Positions 10,411 to 20,236 of a stretch of DNA of 56,358 bases are shown here, one piece after another; position 1 is the first letter of the stretch, and each line of letters opens with the position of its first letter. Under the pieces are notes generated by a model that saw only the letters and a list, made by a program, of their open reading frames with translations, was not told the origin of the DNA and searched no databases. The stretch lies in contig JAIRKU010000009.1 of NCBI GenBank assembly GCA_031259945.1, forward strand, positions 1-56,358. The letters run 5' to 3'. This stretch comes from Mycoplasmataceae bacterium (GTDB lineage: Bacteria; Bacillota_I; Bacilli_A; Mycoplasmatales; Mycoplasmoidaceae). The position numbers and the translations under genes were made by a program.

Positions 10411-10420
10411 ATTATATAAT
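10411..10420. promoter_or_regulatory. Palindromic bidirectional -10 box (ATTATATAAT)
   Basis: The 10-bp palindrome ATTATATAAT reads TATAAT on both strands and lies between the divergent tlyA (minus) and Bax-inhibitor-like (plus) genes. Plus-strand spacing gives a leader of about 25 nt with AAGGAG. Minus-strand spacing leaves almost no leader before tlyA. The same palindrome separates two other divergent genes at 29248-29257. Confidence 0.6.
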
Positions 10421-10451
10421 CTCGACATATTTATTTATAAGGAGTGCTTAG

Positions 10452-11300
10452 ATGAATAACAATATAGGTATTAACGGTCAAGACAATATCAATCCAAGTG
10501 TAAAAACTACTCAAGGTAAAATATTCAATCATTCTCAAATTTCACTTTTAAACCGTTCCATGTTAAACGCAGGGATTGGATTTATTTTAATTGCGTTAAT
10601 TGGATTCGGCATCGGCTATGGTTTATACAGCAATGTAAGTTACACTACATTGAGTAATTCAATTATTATCCTATGAGTTCTTAGCATTGTATTTATTTTG
10701 GTAGCGATGATCTTATCAATGGTAATGAATACAAAACTTTATACCAAAATGGGCAATGTATCAAGAGGGTTAATTTGAACAACCTGGAGTATTTACATTA
10801 TTGCTGAAGGCTTGGGGTTCGGCATCCTATTCTTAGCATTTATAATAAATTTTGCTACACCAACCAATGACAATAAAGGTATTTTTTATTTACTATTTGT
10901 ATTTGGTGCTGGTGGAGTAGCCTTTATTATCGCTTCTTTTATTGGAAGAGCAATTTCTGATAAAGCGGCTATTAGCCTTGCTAAATTTACTGGTATTTTA
11001 TCTGTCGCTTTTCTAATTGTAATGTTTGTCTTTTTAATCACAGCACTCATTGTTGCTTTTACTGGAACAGGATTTAGTAATAACGTATTATTTTTAATAA
11101 TTATTGGATTATCGACTCTTTTATTTCTATTGTACATGGTTTTGGATTTTAAAGCCATCAGTAAGACACAACAATTTATGGATGTCAGCGATGCTAAAAT
11201 CTCTTGAACATTGGGGATGGTTTTTGGTTTTAGACTATTAGTTGATTTAGTTGGCTTAGTTTGAAATATTGCTTATTTAGTTCTTCGTTTTGCTAGATAA
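10452..11300 (+). CDS. Bax inhibitor-1/YccA-like multispanning membrane protein
   Basis: A 282-residue protein with a 40-residue polar N-terminus and about seven transmembrane segments. The overall pattern and the late LYMVLDFKAISKTQQF element resemble the C-terminal region of Bax inhibitor-1/YccA proteins, a family linked to calcium leak and membrane-protein quality control. Four TGA Trp codons occur. AAGGAG sits 9-11 nt upstream of ATG 10452. The assignment rests on topology and one motif; an unrelated mollicute membrane family remains possible. Confidence 0.6.
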
Positions 11301-11394
11301 AAAAATTAAAAAATTTTAAAAAAATATTAGGAGTAATATTCGTTTTATATGTTGTATATCTAACATTACTATATGTTGCGAAGGTAAGTTTATT

Positions 11395-11874
11395 ATGTAT
11401 GCCAACCGAGGAATGTACGCAGAAGAAATAGTCAATCGGACAATTGATTATTTGATTAATAGTAATTGTTTAATAGAAAAAAGAAACATTCCCATCAAGA
11501 TTGTTAAAGATTTAAACAATAACTTAGTAATGGGCAAATTGTTAAGTAAATCTACCGTAGATTATTGTGGGTATATAAATCATAAACACATTGAGTTTGA
11601 AGTTAAACAAACTAATCAACCTAATTTTAGTACCGATATGATAAAACCTCATCAATATGAGTATTTATTAAAATCCGAACGAGCGGGGAGCATAGCTTTT
11701 GTGATAGTTTATTTTTCATTATTCGATGAATTTTATTTATTACAAATTAGATGAATTGATAATTACGTCAAAACTAATGAAAAGAAAACTATCAAATATG
11801 AGGCTATTAAACAAGAATGCCAATTGCTTCCTATTGTTTACCCAGGCATCATTAATCTTGCTGAAAAGATTTAA
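11395..11874 (+). CDS. recU: Holliday junction resolvase RecU
   Basis: A 159-residue nuclease of the RecU family, the Gram-positive resolvase acting with RuvAB. Seen: ANRGMYAEEIVN at the start, KSTVDYCGY and HIEFEVKQT carrying the acidic/lysine catalytic set, and MIKPHQYEYL with the conserved HPHQ-like element. It is shorter than Bacillus RecU (about 200 aa) because the N-terminal extension is missing. Start 11395 follows GAAGGTAAG. A TGA Trp codon at 11752 joins the two halves. The stop overlaps that of the convergent permease by 4 nt (TTAA). Confidence 0.85.
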
Positions 11875-13412
11875 TTTTTATGTGCCAAACGTTTTTGGGA
11901 AATTCAAGAAGGAATAAAAATAACTGAAGCATAAACTAACAACATGCTAGCAGATAATGTCGTTTGTAACAATTTTATTTCTTTTTCATTTGGATTAACA
12001 GGATCGTTATAATCGCCTTTAATAGCGTAATTAATTGATAACCCAACATCTGCAAATACGCTGACAAAAAGATAAAGAACACTGATACCAAGTAAAACTA
12101 ATGCAATTCATGCAGCAGGTTTAAATATTCTGGTTTTCTCCACTTTAACTTTATTTGTTCTACGATTAATTAAACAGCCTAAAATTGCCACACCGATAAA
12201 CATAAAAATAAATAATACATCTCAGTTAGAGATAATGTCGCTAAAAGAAAATATGCCAGCAATATTCTTATCGAATCCCTTGCCTACATATCCACCTGTA
12301 TCTGCAAAAAATAAACCTATTACAGTACAAAGTACAAAGAAAATAAATGTAACCGTAAATCCATACAATACACCACTCATCGGTTTTCCGTTATATTTTT
12401 TGCTAAAATCAAACTTACTGCTAAAAGCAATTTCTTTATTTTTAATTAAATCTTCATAAATATTTACACCAGTAACGACCGTACCGTTAACGACACTCAA
12501 AATTCCAATAGCAATTAATATATACATAACGGTGTACAACCATGGAGGCAATCAATGACTTAAACCATCAACTCCTCCTGTACCGGAAGAAATTAACATA
12601 GATACACTAATGCCAACATAAATTATAGTGACGATAATTAATCCGATTGTCATAGTAAGTGGTAATTTTTTTGGTTGTTTCATACTACTAGTTAAATTTG
12701 CTGGATATGTAAAACCATTAAATGCAAAGAAAATTGCGGGGATAGATGCGATAACGCCACAAATGGGCGATAAATCAGCAAACAACGGAGTATTGCCAGT
12801 AGGCCCTACCGTTGTTGGAGACCATGGATTAGGAATGTGATTTCCCATACCAACATATATGAAACCAATTATGAAGACAAAAACAATCGGGATAAATTTG
12901 ACTGACATAATAATTCAATTTTGTACATTAAAAAACTTAACGGATAAACCTGATGTGAAAAAGAACCAAATCAAAACGGCTAGTGCTATTAAGATTATGT
13001 ATCAATAATTTAAATATATACCCATGCCCAAGCAGATTGCTTGTACAAAATAATATGATAAAGCAACCAGGATGATGGGGGTATACATGTATGCAATAAA
13101 ATTTTTACAAGAGTTGTATAAATATTTTGTATTGAATGTTTTAACTCAAGCAGCAATACCAAGATTAGATTGTTGCTTTTGGCTAGAAACAATTTCAGTT
13201 AAGCAAAGCGCCATTGCGATTACACCAACTGCAGCAATTAACCAACAAATCACAGCAAGAATAATGCTATGAGTGTTTGCAAGAATACTGCCGTTTTTAA
13301 AGAATATACCAGCACCAACGCATGCACCAACAACGACGATGATGCAAGACATGAAACCTAATTGTTTTTTCTTAGGTAAATCACTTACACTAATGTTTTT
13401 CTTGATATTCAT
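11871..13412 (-). CDS. APC-superfamily amino acid permease 1
   Basis: A 513-residue permease with about 12 transmembrane helices. The first helix carries the APC-type GACVGAGIFFKNG motif (about 29-41), which forms the substrate-binding unwound region, and the FFAFNGFTYPAN stretch matches helix 6. Ten or so TGA Trp codons are used. It starts 2 nt after ridA, so the two are co-transcribed. The partner suggests a substrate whose catabolism makes enamines or imines, such as serine or threonine, but specificity is not readable from sequence. Confidence 0.88.
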
Positions 13413-13413
13413 A

Positions 13414-13794
13414 CTATTTTTTTAAATTAATAATTGCTTCAATTTCTACTAAAACATCTTTTGGCAATCTAGCAACTTCTACGGCGCTACGGGCTGGTTT
13501 TCATTCATTAAAATATTCACCGTAAATTTCATTCATTGCTGCAAAGTCGTCCATACTTTTAAGAAAAACACCACAACGAATTACATCTTTCATGGTAGCA
13601 CCGACATTTTCAGCGATAGCTTTAATATTTTCTAACGATCGGCGAGTTTGGTCCTTAATTCCATCTCCCACTTTTTGCATAGTTATAGGGTCTAAAGGGA
13701 TTTGACCAGAGACAAACAGTAAATCATTAGCAATTACCCCTTGAACATAAGGACCAATTGCTTTAGGCGCTTTTTCAGTGTTAACAACTTTCAT
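13414..13794 (-). CDS. ridA: RidA/YjgF-family enamine/imine deaminase
   Basis: A 126-residue Rid protein, matching the usual family length. Seen: APKAIGPYVQGV near the start, FVSGQIPLDP, RSLENIKAIAENVGA and IRCGVFLKSMDDF. The C-terminus has AVEVARLPKDVLVEIEA with the conserved Arg and Glu that hold the carboxylate of 2-aminoacrylate. Start 13794 is chosen because AAGGAAAAG precedes it; an upstream ATG (13824) lies 9 nt after a TATAAT box at 13833-13838. It would protect PLP enzymes during amino acid breakdown. First gene of the operon with permease 1. Confidence 0.93.
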
Positions 13795-13948
13795 ACTCTT
13801 TTCCTTTTGATGATGATTAAACATATTCAATAATTATACACTTCAATAAATTAATTCGTATTCTAAATGAAAATAATATAGAATACTTAGCGTATAAAGA
13901 AAGTAGTTACACGACTCACCTGATAGCTAATGGTTATGGGTTTAAAGC

Positions 13949-14005
13949 TTTAAATACTTTGTATTTAAATCTAAACATTGTGTTCTACCAAAAACACAAT
14001 GTTTT
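13949..14005 (+). promoter_or_regulatory. infC leader with two consecutive hairpins (L20-leader-like)
   Basis: Just upstream of infC are two strong hairpins: TTTAAATAC/GTATTTAAA (13949-13957 with 13961-13969, loop TTT), then a 12-bp perfect stem (13973-13984 with 13993-14004) followed by a short U-rich run, which resembles an intrinsic terminator. In Bacillus the infC-rpmI-rplT operon is controlled by an L20-binding leader that attenuates transcription, so the position is telling. Regulation by L20 is inference. Confidence 0.65.
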
Positions 14006-14034
14006 CTTTATATAAATTTTACAAGAGGAAATGA

Positions 14035-14553
14035 ATGGAATATAGACAAATAAATGAAAAAATAACTGATGACAAATTATTAGTAATTGACGAGAATGGT
14101 ATCAAACTCGGCATTATGAATAAAATGGCTGCTGTAAATTTGGCGAAAGAACGAGGTTATGATTTAGTTTTATTTGTACCAGCTGAAAAAACTGGTAATG
14201 TTGCAATTGCTAAAATTGTCGATTATGGCAAATTTACATATGAACAAAAGATGAAAGAAAAACTTTCACGTAAGAACCAAAGCGTTATTAAAATTAAAGA
14301 AGTAAAAGTAAGACCACAAATTAGTGATCATGATCTTAAATGAAGAGCTAATCAAGCAATCGCATGATTAAATGATAATGCGCAAATCAAATTTAAGATT
14401 CAAGCTTATGGTCGAATTGGCTTCAAACCAGAGTTGATTCAAGAGACATATGATAAATTCGTTAATTTATTAGGTAACACGGCTAAAATCTTAACGCCAA
14501 TTAAAAAGTTAACACCAGTTTTATATGAATCAACTATCGTAAAGAATAAATAA
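14035..14553 (+). CDS. infC: Translation initiation factor IF-3
   Basis: A 172-residue IF-3: N-terminal domain (YRQINEKITDDKLLVID, 3-70), a lysine-rich linker, and a C-terminal domain with KIKEVKVRPQISDHDL. It binds the 30S subunit, prevents premature 50S joining and checks start codons. The ATG at 14035 follows AGAGGA; an ATG 4 nt earlier hits a stop after four codons. It heads the conserved infC-rpmI-rplT operon. Three TGA Trp codons occur after residue 102. Confidence 0.96.
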
Positions 14554-14573
14554 TAATTAATGGAGTATTTAAT

Positions 14574-14774
14574 ATGGGAAAAATTAAACAAAAAACTAAA
14601 AAATCTGCTAAAAAACGCTTTAAAGTAAGCAGTTCTGGCAAAATCATGATGAAACATTCTCATCGTAGTCATCAAGCACACAGTAAAACAACTAAACAAA
14701 AAAGACATTTAAAACACGATGTACAATTAACTAAATCTATGGCTAAAAGACATCGTTATACATTAGGCAAGTAG
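14574..14774 (+). CDS. rpmI: 50S ribosomal protein L35
   Basis: A 66-residue, strongly basic protein of the normal L35 length. It begins [18 protein letters not shown] and has the conserved [10 protein letters not shown] segment. GGAG precedes the start by 7 nt. Second gene of the infC operon. Confidence 0.96.
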   Translation: MGKIKQKTKKSAKKRFKVSSSGKIMMKHSHRSHQAHSKTTKQKRHLKHDVQLTKSMAKRHRYTLGK

Positions 14775-14784
14775 GAGGCATATT

Positions 14785-15132
14785 ATGAGGGTAAAAGGTG
14801 GATCAACCACAAGACAACGCCGTAAGGTAACTAAAAAAAGAGTTGAGGGTGCCTGGGGCACAAAACACACATCTTATAAAATTGCAAGGCAAACATTATT
14901 AAGATCGTCTGAATATGCTTATCGTGATCGTAAGGCTCGCAAACGTGATTTTCGTAAATTATGAAATACACGCATTAATGCTGCAGTACGAGCATTAGGT
15001 TATAATTACTCAACTTTTATTAACGCGCTGTCTAAAGCAAAAATTGCTATTAATCGTAAAATGCTTAGTGAATTAGCGATTCATCATCAAGAAGAATTTA
15101 AAATGTTAGTTGAAAAGGTAATGAAAAAATAA
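14785..15132 (+). CDS. rplT: 50S ribosomal protein L20
   Basis: A 115-residue L20 with the usual N-terminus ([15 protein letters not shown]), the [16 protein letters not shown] helix and the [12 protein letters not shown] region. It nucleates 23S rRNA folding and is the likely regulator of its own operon through the infC leader. AGGAGG lies 6 nt upstream of ATG 14785, one of the strongest Shine-Dalgarno sites in the window. One TGA Trp codon splits the frame under the standard code. Confidence 0.96.
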
Positions 15133-15142
15133 CGCCCATTTT

Positions 15143-15664
15143 ATGATTAAAACAATAATCGATAGAACTAGCTGTCGTAGTTATTTAAGTAAACCAATTG
15201 AATTAGAAAAAATTAATCAGTTGAAGTCCGTTATTAATTCATCACCAACCGCTCGTAACATTCAAGATTTTTCTTGTGTGTTCGTCACAGACAAAACAGC
15301 TTTAGAAAAATTAGCTATTTATGCTGACAACCAAAAACATGTTGCTGAAGCTCCATTATTTATCGCTTTTTACGCTGATAATAACCGTCCAAATGCTAAA
15401 AACAATTGAATGTATGCTGATGCTATTATCGCTTGCACTTTAGCAATGGTTACGGCAGAACAGATGGGGTTACAAAGTTGTTTAATTGGACGCGTTGTTC
15501 ATCATAAAACTGAAGTAAACGCTTTATTAAATGTTAAAGGGGATGCTGAATTAATAATAGGGTTATCTATCGGTTATGCACAAAAAAAGACGCCACCACA
15601 TCCAAAATTAAATCGTTGTTATGATAATGCTTACGATATTGAAAAAGTAAAATTGGGTAAATAA
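15143..15664 (+). CDS. Nitroreductase-family FMN oxidoreductase
   Basis: A 173-residue protein with the nitroreductase pattern: DRTSCRSYLSKPIE near the start (phosphate-binding RxSxR), SSPTARNIQDFSCVFV, and the central helix AIIACTLAMVTAEQMGLQSCLIGRV. Members use FMN and NAD(P)H to reduce quinones, flavins or nitro compounds; the physiological substrate is unknown. No clear Shine-Dalgarno site is seen upstream. Its stop overlaps the next start by 1 nt (TAATG), so it is coupled to the dUTPase gene. Confidence 0.88.
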
Positions 15665-16158
15665 TGAAAATTGATTTAATTGATATTTTGGAAGCACAAA
15701 AAATTTTGGATGCAGAAATTCAAAAAAAACACAATGTTAATTATAAAAGTGAATTTGAAGAATTAAAGTTGGCATTATTTGTTGAATTAGGAGAATTAGC
15801 AAACGAAGTAAGGTGCTTTAAATTTTGATCATTAAAGCAGCCTTCTGATCGTAAAGTAATTTTAGAAGAGTATGTGGACGGATTACACTTTATTTCATCT
15901 CTTAGCATTGCTTTTAATGTTGATATGGATTTTTTTATTCCTGATAATATTTCTATTTTAAATAAAAAAAGCCTCACAATTGTTTTTAATAAATTATTTA
16001 GCAGCATGGAAACATTAAATGACGCTAATGGAGTTAAAGAGTGGTTTAAAAATTACTTAATATTAGGTTATCAATTAAATTTTACTTTTAATGATATTCA
16101 TAAGGCCTATTTCGAAAAGAATCAAATTAATTTTCAACGTCAACAGGAAAATTATTAG
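15664..16158 (+). CDS. Dimeric dUTPase (MazG-related)
   Basis: A 164-residue all-alpha NTP pyrophosphatase. The metal-binding helices carry ALFVELGELANEVRCFKFW (about 38-56) and EEYVDGLHF (about 68-76), the ExxE and ExxD pattern of dimeric dUTPases. It hydrolyses dUTP to dUMP, keeping uracil out of DNA, and complements the Ung encoded at 34458. Its start overlaps the nitroreductase stop, and its own stop abuts the metallopeptidase start. Confidence 0.85.
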
Positions 16159-16845
16159 ATGAATAGAACTAATGATTATCAGATCAAGCATATTTACATT
16201 GATGGATACGCTATTATGTACAAGCTGTTTATCAAACCAACAAAAAATAGTTATATACGTATTAGTAAAAATGATGAAATTCATGTAACTGTTGGTAAAT
16301 GAATGAACCAACAGTTGCTTGACTCATTCCTCCAAAAACATATTCTGAACATGCATAAGCGCATTTTAATCAAAAAGACTACAAAATTAATTGATCCAGA
16401 TTTCACTTATTTACATTTGCTAAATGAGCGCTATTCTATTAGTAGTATGTTTACAAATAAAAGACGCACTTATGAAATTTTAGACAAAAAAATTTATTTA
16501 TATTGTAATAAAAATTCAGATAAAGAATTTTTGGTTCATAAAGTGTTGCTAGATCACTGAAAAAAAATAATCCCTCCTATGTTTCGTTTTTGAGAAAATG
16601 AAACGAAACTTTTTGCTTCGTTATCAGTTAGATGAATGACAACAAGGTTCGGTGTTTGCAAGATAGGAGCTAAAAAAATAACGTTAGCCTTACAATTAAT
16701 TTGTTATTCAAAAGATGTAATCAATTATTTGATTGTCCATGAATTAGCTCATTTGGTTCATGGGCATCATCAAAAATCATTTTGAATATATGTAGAAAAG
16801 TATTTGCCTAATCGAAAGGCTATACAAAAAGAATTAAACAAATAG
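16159..16845 (+). CDS. YgjP/DUF45-like zinc metallopeptidase
   Basis: A 228-residue protein whose C-terminus has the zinc site LIVHELAHLVHGHHQKSFW (about 190-208): HExxH with a third His downstream, as in the YgjP/WLM/DUF45 group. The preceding RWMTTRFGVCK segment (canonical KxRWGSC-like) also fits that family. Seven TGA Trp codons are used. It abuts the dUTPase gene (TAG then ATG). Biological substrates of the family are poorly known. Likely cytoplasmic, as no signal peptide is seen. Confidence 0.83.
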
Positions 16846-16902
16846 GTATGTTAATTACTATTTTTGGTGTAGAATTATTCCCTAAATAATCAATCAATAA
16901 TT

Positions 16903-18213
16903 ATGAAAATCGTCAAAAAAGAAATCGTCAATCACGAAGTAAAATATATAGTTGAAGCGAACCAAGAAAGTTGGAAAAAGTCACAAGATAATTCTTACAA
17001 AATTTTATCAAAGCAACTAAAAATTCCTGGTTTTAGAGCTGGTCGAGTTCCGCTAGATGTTGCTAAAAAACAAATTAGTTCATCCGAAGTTATGAATCAT
17101 GCATTAAAAAAAGTAATTGATGAAAACTATCGTCTATTACTTGATAGCAAAGATTTTATTAGAGATGAACTAATTGAAGAAGGGGTTTCGGTTGATATAG
17201 CTAAAATTGACGAAGCAACCCTGCAAATTGTTTATATTTTCGAAAAAGTCCCTGAAGTAACCATTGATCAAGATTATCGAAAAATTAAAATTGAATGTGT
17301 GGAACCAGCTATACAGCAATCTGATATAGAGAACGAAATTAATAGATATACTAAAAAAGATACAATGTTAATTCCTAAAGAAAACGGCATAATCGCTCAC
17401 GGCGATATGGTAAATTTTGATTTTAAAGGATTTTTAGATGACAAACCGTTTCCGGGTGGAGAAGCCAAAGGATATGAACTGGAAATAGGGTCGAATACAT
17501 TTATTCCTGGTTTCGAAGAACAAATGATTAATTTAAAAAAAGATGATAAGAAAACAATAGACATTACCTTTCCTAAAGATTATCAGGCTAAGGATTTAGC
17601 TGGTAAAAAAACTAAATTTGAGCTTGTAATAAATGATGTTAAAACGATTCAACGACCAAAGATGGATGAAACATATATTGCAAAATTTGGTATCCCTAAC
17701 ATAAAAACTGTTGCTGAATTTAAAAAATATGTTGGTGATCAGTTACTAGATCACAAAAAATATATTGCTAAACAAGAAGCTGTTAAAGAAATATCTAAAT
17801 GATTAGTTGATCATACAAAATTATCTTACGTACCTAAATCATTGTTAGATAGTGAGTTAAAACGTATACAAGAAGATATAACAAAGAAAGCACAAGAAGC
17901 AAAAGTAGATAAGGAAAAATACATAATTTCACATTTAGGTTATAAAAACCATAAAGAATTCGACAAGGCCTTAAATGAAACAGCAATAAATAATATTTCA
18001 TTAGTTCTTGCTATTGAAAAAATTATCTCAGATTTAAAACTAGATATATCAGATGCAGAAATAGATGAACATTTAATCAAAATAGCTAAAGTTTATGGAA
18101 TAAAACTAGAAGATGTTAAAGAAAGATTTAAAGGTAACTATGACAACATTTGAACAATGTTGCTTCAAGAAAAAATGTTTGATAAGTTAATAGAAATTAA
18201 TAAAAATAACTAA
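16903..18213 (+). CDS. tig: Trigger factor
   Basis: A 436-residue ribosome-associated chaperone. The N-terminal domain carries the ribosome-docking loop as IPGFRAGRVPLD (canonical GFRxGxxP, about 41-52). The PPIase domain (about 155-245) shows HGDMVNFDFKGFLDD and IPGFEEQMI, and a long helical C-terminal domain follows. A TAGAAT-like -10 lies about 30 nt upstream. Two TGA Trp codons occur. The stop overlaps the convergent pgmB stop by 4 nt. Confidence 0.95.
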
Positions 18214-18899
18214 TCATTTGATGTATCTTTTTTATAGTAATTAAAAATAATTTCTTCCAGTACTATTTGTTCTGGCAATTCAACTCAATAATCAGCTTCT
18301 GTTTTAATGCTTTCATGATAATTAGCTATAGCTACAGCAAACACGTTGGCTGATTTATATTCTATGATACCTTCAACATCATCTTCTAAACCAATGCATT
18401 CTGAAGGATTAATATTAAGTTTTTTCAACGATTGCAATAATGGAGATTGTTGTCCTTTATCAAAATTTGATGTTCTTTTAGTAGAATAGCTGGAAACATA
18501 AGTAAATTTATCAAATAATCCTAAACATTTCATTTCTAAAACAGCATTAGCTGAAGAACTAATGGCTATCAATTGTAAACCTCTGGTAATTGCATCATCA
18601 ATTAATTGTTTGATTCCATTCATTACATCTTTAGGAGTCAGGCCATATTTGATTAAATGAACAAATAAATCGTTTTTTTTATTAGCAATGGATAGAATTT
18701 TATCGTCGCTCATAGATTTATGGTGATGTTCTACTATCTTTTTGGCGGTTGCGAGTCTAGGTAATCCTCTATAGTTTTCTCATTCATCGTTATTTAGAAC
18801 AATGTCATGAAAGCTAAAAACACTCTTCCAAGCAATAAAATGAAAAAAAGATAAATTAGTTATAACCCCATCAATGTCGAATATTATTGCCTTTAACAT
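18210..18899 (-). CDS. pgmB: HAD-family phosphatase, beta-phosphoglucomutase-like
   Basis: A 229-residue HAD protein. Motif I is IFDIDGVITN (nucleophile Asp8 and acid/base Asp10); HFIAWK follows, as in beta-phosphoglucomutases; motif II is AISSSANA and motif IV GLEDDVEGI. Beta-PGM converts beta-glucose-1-phosphate to glucose-6-phosphate during maltose or trehalose use. The NYRGLPRLATAKKIV cap segment supports the call, but other HAD phosphatases are not excluded. It is the last gene of the yloU-to-pgmB operon, starting 2 nt after ylxM. Confidence 0.78.
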
Positions 18900-18901
18900 A
18901 A

Positions 18902-19210
18902 CTAAATTTTATCAATTTCAACTAATTTATTTTTGATGCTTTTATCATCAATTTGATTATAGAGCTTAGAGCGTTTTATAGCTTTAGCAAATAAATGCAA
19001 ATTATTCTCATAAAAATCTAGCGTTTCTTTACTTCTTTTTATACTATCGGCAATGGTTGCTGTAGTAAGATTATATTTTTTTGCAATTTCATGCAAAGAT
19101 AAATCATTTAAAAAATAATCTATTAAATAATCTATCTGCTTTTTAGTGAAAAGATTTTTATAGTGTAAAAATAATTCGCTATATTTAATGATATTTTTTT
19201 TAGCGTTCAT
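18902..19210 (-). CDS. ylxM: YlxM-family helix-turn-helix protein (SRP-associated)
   Basis: A 102-residue protein with a sigma-like helix-turn-helix: LSLHEIAKKYNLTTATIADSIKRSKE (about 36-61). YlxM/P13 proteins sit beside ftsY or ffh in Firmicutes and modulate the signal recognition particle pathway. Here the start overlaps ftsY by 11 nt, which strengthens the identification by context. No DNA target can be inferred. Confidence 0.88.
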   Translation of the reverse strand: MNAKKNIIKYSELFLHYKNLFTKKQIDYLIDYFLNDLSLHEIAKKYNLTTATIADSIKRSKETLDFYENNLHLFAKAIKRSKLYNQIDDKSIKNKLVEIDKI

Positions 19211-20231
19211 TTATCTCTAATCCTTTTGTAAGACCGCTAATAAACATTTCTAGATCAAACGAGCTTAAATCTTCTAATCCTTCACCTAAACCAATAAATT
19301 TTACTGGTAAATTAAAAGCATCTTTAATTGAAAGAACAATTCCGCCCTTGGCTGTGCTATCCATTTTAGTTAAAACGATACCAGTTATTTTTGTAACTTC
19401 ATTAAAAGCACGAGCTTGGATAATACCTGATTGGCCTGTAGTTGCATCAATCACTAGTAATGATTCAACTGGTTGATTTGAGTCGAATCGTTTAATTACA
19501 CCATCAATTTTTTTAAGCTCGTTCATTAAATTAATTTTGTTTTGTAACCTTCCAGAAGTATCGCAAATGACAATATCAAAATTATTTTTTTTAGCAAAAT
19601 CTAATCCTCCATACACAACGCTTGCGGGGTCTTGAGCACTCTTTTGTGGTTTAAATATAGGTACCCCTATTTTATTGGCTCATATTTCAAGTTGTGCTAC
19701 AGCCCCCGCTCTAAACGTATCAGCAGCAATTACGCATACTTTGTAATTATTACTTTTATATAAATGTGCTAGTTTAGCGATACTAGTAGTTTTACCAACA
19801 CCATTCACCCCAGTAACTAATATGACATTCATTGTATTTGGCAATAAGTTAATATTGGTGTCTATGTCTGTATCTTGGATGTAATAAACAAACAACTTAT
19901 CAACAATAATTTGTTTGATTAAATTGGGATCAGTAACATTTTGATATTTAATTTCATCAACAATTGCTTGCAAAATTTTTTGAGTTGCGCTAGTGCCGAT
20001 ATCAAATAAAAGCAATGTTTCTTCAATGCTTTCAATTAATTCATCATCTAAACGACGATATTTAGCAGCAATCTGATTGATAGATTCATTTAGAATATTT
20101 GATGATTTTTTTAGGCCTTGGTCAAATTTTTTTTGTTTAATTTCAATTTTACTTTTATTTAAATCTGTAATTTGCTCAGAAACTTTAGGTTTGTGTTTAA
20201 ATAAACCTTTAAATTTACTAAAAATTCCCAT
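19200..20231 (-). CDS. ftsY: Signal recognition particle receptor FtsY
   Basis: A 343-residue SRP GTPase without the long acidic A domain, having only a short basic N-terminus (MGIFSKFKGLFKHKPK) that can bind membrane. NG domain motifs: G1 GVNGVGKTTS, the DTFRAGAVAQLE element (IBD region), G3 DTSGRLQ, G4 TKMDSTAKGG and the closing GLGEGLEDL. It docks ribosome-SRP complexes at the membrane. It lies 5 nt after smc and overlaps ylxM, in the order known from Bacillus (rnc-smc-ftsY-ylxM). Confidence 0.96.
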
Positions 20232-20236
20232 AATAG

